Assembly: GCA_036489775.1 (NCBI GenBank)
Contig: DASXFC010000082.1
Coordinates: 62,001 to 126,000 of the forward strand
Length of the DNA stretch: 64,000 nucleotides
Source: Bog-473 sp036489775
GTDB taxonomy: Bacteria > Actinomycetota > Acidimicrobiia > Acidimicrobiales > RAAP-2
Direction: 5' to 3'
The position numbers were made by a program, and so were the translations under genes. Of this stretch, positions 59,188-64,000 are shown piece after piece (position 1 is the first letter of the stretch; each line of letters starts with the position of its first letter). The notes beneath the pieces are model-generated. The model worked only from the letters and a program-made list of their open reading frames with translations. It searched no databases and had not been told where the DNA came from.

Positions 59188-59763
59188 TCAGGTCGAATGA
59201 AGGGAGCGCTGGCGCTGCTCGGCGCAGGTCAGCACGGTGTCATCGGGGACGTCGCGGTAGGCCACCGCCCCGGCCCCGACCACGGCGTTACGTCCCACGG
59301 TCACACCGCGCAGCACGGTCGCCCCCACGGCCACCCAGCTCCCGCTGCGCAGCAGCACCGGCCCGTTGTCGTACGAGAAGTGCGGGTCGCGGTGGTCGTG
59401 ACCACCGGTGACAATGGCGGCCCGCTGGCTGATGCACACGTCGTCCTCGACGACGATGTCGACCAGGGAGTGCAGCCAGGCGCCCTCGCCGATCCACACG
59501 TAATGGCCAAGCGTGACGTTCCAAGGCCAATGCACCCGCACACCGTGCCGGATCAGGCAACCCTGACCAACCCGGGCCCCGAATGCTCGTAGGAGGCCCG
59601 GGCGCAATTTGGCGGGGAACCACCACCGGTCGAAGAGAAGGTTCTGCGCCACGAACCAGGCCACCTTCCACGACAGCGAGCGCCCGGCGTCGTAGTCCCC
59701 GATGGTGAACTGGGCCAGGTTCCGCCCCGGGGACGGGTTCTTTCCGTTTTCACCGACGTCCAT
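59188..59763 (-). CDS. WcaF-like hexapeptide-repeat O-acetyltransferase
   Basis: This 191-residue left-handed beta-helix enzyme resembles colanic-acid acetyltransferase WcaF. It shows SWKVAWFVAQNLLFDRWWFP, LLRAFGARVGQGCLIRHGVR, WIGEGAWLHSLVDIVVEDDV, the catalytic His region VTGGHDHRDPHF and SGSWVAVGATVLRGVTVGRN. The ATG at 59763 is preceded by GGGAGG. It probably acetylates a sugar made by the second locus. Confidence 0.9.
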   Translation of the reverse strand: MDVGENGKNPSPGRNLAQFTIGDYDAGRSLSWKVAWFVAQNLLFDRWWFPAKLRPGLLRAFGARVGQGCLIRHGVRVHWPWNVTLGHYVWIGEGAWLHSLVDIVVEDDVCISQRAAIVTGGHDHRDPHFSYDNGPVLLRSGSWVAVGATVLRGVTVGRNAVVGAGAVAYRDVPDDTVLTCAEQRQRSLHST

Positions 59764-59777
59764 CGGCCACCTCCCGC

Positions 59778-60542
59778 TCAGCCTTTGCGGCGAGCGACAA
59801 TCACCAGGGCCGTCTGGAACGAGCGCGGAAGCCGACGCTCGACGGCCACGACCATTTTCGCGATTCGGGGCCACGGGACGAGGTAGCGGTCCAGGCCTGT
59901 GCGCGACGCGGCGGCCCACTCGAAGTCCTTGTCGAGCAGGTCGGCCAGACTCCGTCGAGTGTTCATCAAGTACGCCGTCTTGAAGACGTCCTGTTCCTCG
60001 CGTCCGGGTTGGACCGTGTTCAACACGTTGATGTGCGAGTGGTTGGGCACCAGCCGTGCCGCCATGGCCAGCAGCGAATGCCGGCTGACGGTGCGAGCCA
60101 GGAAGACACCCCCGGGTCGCAGGACGCGTGCCATCTCGCTGGCAAAGTGAGTCGGGTCGGTGACGTGCTCGAGGACGAAGTCACTCACTGCCAAGTCGAC
60201 GGACGCGCTCTCCAACGGCCACTTCCCGTCCTCCTCGATGAGGCGGAACTCGTCGATGATCGGGTTCTGGGTGCCGATCGGGTCGATGTCGATCCCGATC
60301 ACGCGGCGGCCTGGCCCTCGCAAATCTTGCCAGGGGCCGCGCTCGTTCACCGCGCTGACGTCGGCCAGCACGCCGCGGCCGCAGCCGACCTCAGCGACCA
60401 GCTGCGACTGCGCCGCCAAGGCCTGGGCGGTCATAAGGAAGACGTGCGCGCTGTCGAGGGCGAGGATGCGGTCCTCGAACAACTCGAACCAGCCCAGGGG
60501 TTGGGTCTCACCATCACCCAGCGTCATCCTGTTCATCACCAT
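59778..60542 (-). CDS. Class I SAM methyltransferase
   Basis: This protein of about 254 residues shows LVAEVGCGRGVLADVSAVNE at about 47-66, RVIGIDIDPIGTQNPIID, VDLAVSDFVLEHVTDPTHFA and RVLRPGGVFLARTVSRHSLL. Three ATGs (60542, 60536, 60527) lie close together, and the first is used. It is the first gene of the minus-strand unit with the acetyltransferase and Wzy-like genes. A 12-base direct repeat lies in its leader. Confidence 0.84.
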   Translation of the reverse strand: MVMNRMTLGDGETQPLGWFELFEDRILALDSAHVFLMTAQALAAQSQLVAEVGCGRGVLADVSAVNERGPWQDLRGPGRRVIGIDIDPIGTQNPIIDEFRLIEEDGKWPLESASVDLAVSDFVLEHVTDPTHFASEMARVLRPGGVFLARTVSRHSLLAMAARLVPNHSHINVLNTVQPGREEQDVFKTAYLMNTRRSLADLLDKDFEWAAASRTGLDRYLVPWPRIAKMVVAVERRLPRSFQTALVIVARRKG

Positions 60543-60549
60543 CCTGATT

Positions 60550-60573
60550 GGAGAAGTCGTCGGAGAAGTCGTC
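60550..60573. repeat. Exact 12-base tandem direct repeat in the leader
   Basis: GGAGAAGTCGTC occurs twice without spacer. It lies between a -10-like TACCTT (60574-60579 on the minus strand) and the methyltransferase start, so it could be an operator or an mRNA leader element. Confidence 0.75.
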
Positions 60574-60632
60574 AAGGTAGCACCGGCCGATTTGCGCACC
60601 CGTGCAACCAGGCAGTGGCCGGTGGTCCCACA

Positions 60633-60638
60633 TAGTGT
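60633..60638 (+). promoter_or_regulatory. Putative -10 hexamer of a leaderless promoter
   Basis: TAGTGT ends 7 bases before the ATG at 60646, with GCCCTGT between and no ribosome site. Confidence 0.45.
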
Positions 60639-60645
60639 GCCCTGT

Positions 60646-61305
60646 ATGGAACTGCACGAAGCGCTTTACACGACGCGCGCGATGCGAAGGGTGCGTCCCG
60701 ACCCCATCCCGATGGAGGTCCAGGCCCGCATCCTCGATGCGGCTGTCCGGGCTCCCTCAGGTGGCAATCAGCAAAACTGGCGCTTCCTCTTGCTCGACGA
60801 CCCGGCCAAGAAGGCCGCCCTCGCCCCCCTCTATCAAGGGGCCATGAGCCAGCTCTGGACGTCGGTCTACAAGGCCCAGCTCGACGCTGCCCACGCCAAC
60901 CCCGACGCCCCCGAGTCCGTCCAGATGTTCAAGGTCCAGCGATCAGCGCAATGGCTGGCCGACCACTTCGAGGACGTCCCGCTCTACCTGTTCCCCTTCT
61001 CCCAACACGACCCAACGGGAGGCTCCATCTACCCCGCCGTCTGGAGCGCCATGCTGGCCGCCCGGGCGGAGGGCGTCGGCAGCTGCCTGACGGCGCTGCT
61101 GCAGTTCTTCCACCCGGCCGAGACGTTGGAGATCCTGGGCGTCCCCACCGACGAGGGCTGGATCCTTTCGGGCACGGTGAGCTTCGGCTACCCCACCGGC
61201 ACCTGGGACGTCGCGGCCCGCCGGCCGGTGGATCATGTCTCGCACCGCAACACATGGGGCAGCCCCGTCGGCTTCGAGGTACCCGCGCCCCTGTGGCCAA
61301 GCTGA
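60646..61305 (+). CDS. Nitroreductase family flavoprotein
   Basis: This 219-residue FMN enzyme begins with LHEALYTTRAMRRVRPDPIP and has the FMN site RAPSGGNQQNWRFLLL at about 38-53. AMLAARAEGVGSCLTALLQF and LGVPTDEGWILSGTVSFGYP fit the family. Members reduce nitro groups, quinones or act as dehydrogenases; the substrate is unknown. Its last 13 bases overlap the following carboxylase gene, so both are coupled. Confidence 0.88.
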   Translation: MELHEALYTTRAMRRVRPDPIPMEVQARILDAAVRAPSGGNQQNWRFLLLDDPAKKAALAPLYQGAMSQLWTSVYKAQLDAAHANPDAPESVQMFKVQRSAQWLADHFEDVPLYLFPFSQHDPTGGSIYPAVWSAMLAARAEGVGSCLTALLQFFHPAETLEILGVPTDEGWILSGTVSFGYPTGTWDVAARRPVDHVSHRNTWGSPVGFEVPAPLWPS

Positions 61306-63134
61306 GCGACGTCGCGGCGCCGTTCGCCGGCACCGTGCTCCAGGTTCCCGTCACGGCGGGCGACCGGGTGGCCGCCGGGGCCGTCCTGGTCGTGCTGGAG
61401 TCGATGAAGATGGAGCATCTGGTGGAAGCGCCCAGCCCGGGGGTCATCGACTCTGTCCTGGTGGCGCCCGCCGATGCCGTGCAAGCCGGGGACGTCTTGG
61501 TCTCCATGACCGAGGCCGAGGAGGTTGCCACCCCGACGGCCGCCACCGCGGCGGTCGACCAGACGGCAGCGGGTGCGTTGCGTCCCGAACTGGCCGAGCT
61601 GGAGGCGCGGGTGGCCGCCACCCTCGATGCCGGACGGCCGGCCGCCACCGAGCGCCGTCACGCGGCGGGACGCCGCACGGCGCGGGAGAACATCGAAGAC
61701 CTCTGCGACCCCGGCAGCTTCGACGAGTACGGCGCCCTCGTCATCGCGGCCCAGCGGGCGCGCCGCAGCATCGAGGACCTCACCGCCAACACGCCGGCTG
61801 ACGGCCTGATCACCGGCATCGGACGGGTCAACGGCGACCTCTTCGGCCAGGACCGGTCACGCTGCGCCGTACTGTCGTACGACTACTCCGTCCTGGCCGG
61901 CACCCAGGGCCAGGTGAACCACCGCAAGAAGGACCGTCTCTTCGAGCTGGTGCACCGCCTCCGCCTGCCGGTGGTCCTCTTCGCTGAGGGCGGTGGCGGG
62001 CGACCGGGCGACACTGACATGGCGGTCGTGACGGGGCTCGACACCGAGGCCTTCGCCACCTTCGGGGCCCTCAGCGGCCTGGTGCCCCTGGTGGGCATCG
62101 TGTCGGGCCGCTGCTTCGCCGGTAATGCCGCGCTGCTCGGGTGCTGCCACGTCATCATCGCCACCCCAGACGCCAATGTGGGGATGGGCGGGCCCGCCAT
62201 GATCGAGGGGGGCGGGCTCGGCGTGTTCGCCCCCGAGGAGATCGGGCCGGTCTCGGTGCAGGTGCCGAACGGGGTGGTCGATGTCCTCTGCGCCGATGAG
62301 AAGGAAGCCGTCGAGGTGGCCCGCCGCTACCTCTCGTACTTCCAGGGGGACGTGACTGACTGGGCCTGCGCCGACCAGGAGCGGTTACGCGAGGTCGTGC
62401 CACCGGACCGCCGGCGCGTCTACGACGTGCGTCGGGCGGTGGAGCTGCTGGTTGACGAGGCGTCGCTGCTCGAGCTGCGACCCGAGTTCGCCCCCGGCAT
62501 GGTGACGGCGCTGGCCCGGGTCGAGGGCCGTGCCGTCGGAGTGATGGCCAACAACCCGCTGCACCTGGCCGGGGCGATCGATGCGGGGTGCGCTGACAAG
62601 GCGGCCCGCTTCTTGCAGCTGTGCGAGGCCTTCGGGCTGCCGGTGCTGTCCCTTTGTGACACGCCCGGCTTCATGGTCGGGCCGGCGGCGGAGGAGACGG
62701 CGCTGGTGCGCCACATCAGCCGGATGTTCGTGGTCGGCGCCTCGCTCACGGTGCCCTTCGCCTGCGTGGTGCTGCGCAAGGGGTACGGGTTAGGCGCCCA
62801 GGCCATGGCCGGCGGAAGCTTCCGGCGACCCCTCTTCACCGTGGCCTGGCCGACCGGGGAACTGGGCGGGATGGGGCTCGAGGGGGCCGTGCGCCTTGGC
62901 TTCCGCCGCGAGCTCGACCTCATCGAGGACCCGGCCGAGCGGGAGACGGCGTTCTCGGCCATGGTGGCCCGCGCCTACGAGCACGGCAAAGCGCTCAACG
63001 TGGCCACCCATTTCGAGATCGACGACGTGATCGACCCGGCAGCCACCCGAGCCCGTTACCTGCACGCCCTGCGCTCGTCGCCCCCACGCCCAGCTGGCGA
63101 GGGGCAGCGCCGCCCCTTCGTCGATACGTGGTGA
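61293..63134 (+). CDS. Biotin-carrier/carboxyltransferase fusion of an acyl-CoA carboxylase
   Basis: This 613-residue protein joins an N-terminal biotinyl domain (about 8-75, VVLESMKMEHLVEAPSPGVI with the biotin Lys in MKM) to a linker. A carboxyltransferase of two crotonase-like halves follows from about 100: RRTARENIEDLCDPGSFDEY, SYDYSVLAGTQGQVNHRKKD, then VPFACVVLRKGYGLGAQAMA. The carrier is normally on the biotin-carboxylase subunit, so this order is unusual. No biotin carboxylase gene lies in the window. The GTG start at 61293 lies inside the nitroreductase gene. The acyl-CoA substrate cannot be told. Confidence 0.85.
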   Translation: MAKLSDVAAPFAGTVLQVPVTAGDRVAAGAVLVVLESMKMEHLVEAPSPGVIDSVLVAPADAVQAGDVLVSMTEAEEVATPTAATAAVDQTAAGALRPELAELEARVAATLDAGRPAATERRHAAGRRTARENIEDLCDPGSFDEYGALVIAAQRARRSIEDLTANTPADGLITGIGRVNGDLFGQDRSRCAVLSYDYSVLAGTQGQVNHRKKDRLFELVHRLRLPVVLFAEGGGGRPGDTDMAVVTGLDTEAFATFGALSGLVPLVGIVSGRCFAGNAALLGCCHVIIATPDANVGMGGPAMIEGGGLGVFAPEEIGPVSVQVPNGVVDVLCADEKEAVEVARRYLSYFQGDVTDWACADQERLREVVPPDRRRVYDVRRAVELLVDEASLLELRPEFAPGMVTALARVEGRAVGVMANNPLHLAGAIDAGCADKAARFLQLCEAFGLPVLSLCDTPGFMVGPAAEETALVRHISRMFVVGASLTVPFACVVLRKGYGLGAQAMAGGSFRRPLFTVAWPTGELGGMGLEGAVRLGFRRELDLIEDPAERETAFSAMVARAYEHGKALNVATHFEIDDVIDPAATRARYLHALRSSPPRPAGEGQRRPFVDTW

Positions 63135-63296
63135 GCCGCTGAGCGCGCGGTGAACCGCGGACGGATCGTGGCGCGCCGCGCTGATCTTGGTAGTGACGAG
63201 ACCCAACGATCGTTCGACATCATGCACCTGGCTGTGAGGATTCTGGGTGGTTCTCGGCACGGGCTAGACCTCACCAGGCACCGTGGTCGCTGCCGA

Positions 63297-63302
63297 TAGA
63301 GT
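63297..63302 (+). promoter_or_regulatory. Putative -10 hexamer of a leaderless promoter
   Basis: TAGAGT ends 8 bases before the ATG at 63311 and no ribosome site lies between. Confidence 0.42.
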
Positions 63303-63310
63303 GCGATCGC

Positions 63311-64000
63311 ATGGGAGAGGGAGCGGTGTCGATCTTGATGCCCACGTTCAATTCCGGCGACTTCCTGCTCGAGGCGGTGGACAGCGCGGCCTCGCAGCTC
63401 GGCCCCGACGACGAGATCGTGATCCAGGACGGGGGGTCGACCGACGGCTCCATCGACACGGTCCGGGAGCGCTATGCCGACGTTCCCCAGGTCAAGATCG
63501 TCAGCGCACCAGACGGTGGGCAAGCGGACGCACTCAACCGGGCCCTGGCCCGAGCGGAGAACCCGTTCGTGGGCTGGCTCAACGGGGACGACTGCTACTA
63601 CCCCGGGGCACTCGAGGCATTCCGGCGGGGCCTAGAACTGAACCCATCGGCCGACATTGTCCACGGTTCGTGGACGCTCTACACGGAGTCGGGTGAAATC
63701 CTGCGTGTCTGCGTCCCCCGCCAGCTGGATCGCGCCGGACTGATGCGCACGCCGCAGATTTTCACCGGCGCCAGCTATTTCCGGACAGCAGCGGTACGCC
63801 AGGCCGGGGGCTTCGATCCCGAGCTCCACTACTGCATGGACATCGACCTCGTGGCCCGCCTCCTCCAGGGTGGCTCGGTGCCCACCCTGGTCCCCGAGAC
63901 GCTGGGGGGTTTCCGTTGGTACTACGGGAGCAAGACGGGTGCCCTCGAATTCGGCGTGGTGCGCGAGTGTCTGAAGATCCGTCGCCGTTACGCCGACAGC
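63311..64000 (+). CDS. Glycosyltransferase family 2, truncated by the window edge
   Basis: The first 230 residues of a GT-A enzyme are visible and the frame is still open at the window end. They show VSILMPTFNSGDFLLEAVDS at 6-25, IVIQDGGSTDGSIDTVRERY, QADALNRALARAENPFVGWL with NGDD as the DXD element, and FTGASYFRTAAVRQAGGFDP. It is of the WcaA-like type. It starts 176 bases after the carboxylase and may open a further polysaccharide gene group beyond the window. Confidence 0.88.
   Translation, partial: MGEGAVSILMPTFNSGDFLLEAVDSAASQLGPDDEIVIQDGGSTDGSIDTVRERYADVPQVKIVSAPDGGQADALNRALARAENPFVGWLNGDDCYYPGALEAFRRGLELNPSADIVHGSWTLYTESGEILRVCVPRQLDRAGLMRTPQIFTGASYFRTAAVRQAGGFDPELHYCMDIDLVARLLQGGSVPTLVPETLGGFRWYYGSKTGALEFGVVRECLKIRRRYADS

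Overview
The window is a high-GC, gene-dense actinobacterial chromosome segment. A mycothiol ligase (mshC), an F420:NADP oxidoreductase, an InhA-like enoyl reductase, a cell-wall sorting signal of the LAXTG type read by class E sortases, and many GTG starts all point to Actinomycetota. A deep branch such as Acidimicrobiia is plausible, but that is inference without a 16S or marker gene. I see no rRNA, tRNA, CRISPR array, transposase or phage gene.

Layout. (1) 1-3830 is housekeeping: peptidyl-prolyl isomerase, mshC, F420 reductase and fabI/inhA. (2) 3837-32245 is a very large surface-polysaccharide locus. It holds an initiating phosphoglycosyltransferase, about a dozen glycosyltransferases, a sulfotransferase, seven SAM methyltransferases, nucleotide-sugar epimerases, an O-acyltransferase, a Wzm/Wzt exporter, and then a Wzy-like polymerase with a Wzz-like protein and a CpsD-type tyrosine kinase. 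(3) 32347-37676 holds a DUF4012 protein, a LAXTG-anchored wall protein, a low-molecular-weight tyrosine phosphatase and an ABC exporter. (4) 37701-42524 is a compact acylation cassette: acyltransferase-3, SGNH protein, stand-alone acyl carrier protein, methyltransferase and MBOAT. Its combination of parts recalls DltB/DltC/DltD, but no adenylating DltA is present. (5) 42541-45571 is an operon of three proteins with SipW-type signal peptides, without a SipW peptidase. (6) 45915-55111 mixes a glycosyltransferase, lipid-metabolism genes, two ECF-sigma/membrane-partner pairs, a secreted protein and a nitronate monooxygenase. (7) 55117-60542 is a second, smaller polysaccharide locus (GT61, FkbM methyltransferase, Wzy-like polymerase, WcaF-like acetyltransferase, methyltransferase). 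(8) 60646-63134 is a nitroreductase plus a biotin-carrier/carboxyltransferase fusion, and a truncated glycosyltransferase runs off the right edge.

How the genes fit together (inference). The initiating transferase loads a sugar phosphate on undecaprenyl phosphate, and the glycosyltransferases extend it. Methyl, sulfate and acyl groups decorate it. Export or polymerisation proceeds through Wzm/Wzt and/or Wzy/Wzz under BY-kinase and phosphatase control. Many junctions are 4-base start/stop overlaps (ATGA or GTGA), which means tight translational coupling. Two genes in this coupled array lack any ATG/GTG/TTG at their conserved N-terminus. A set of first-in-operon genes starts 6-9 bases after a TANNNT hexamer, the signature of leaderless transcripts.
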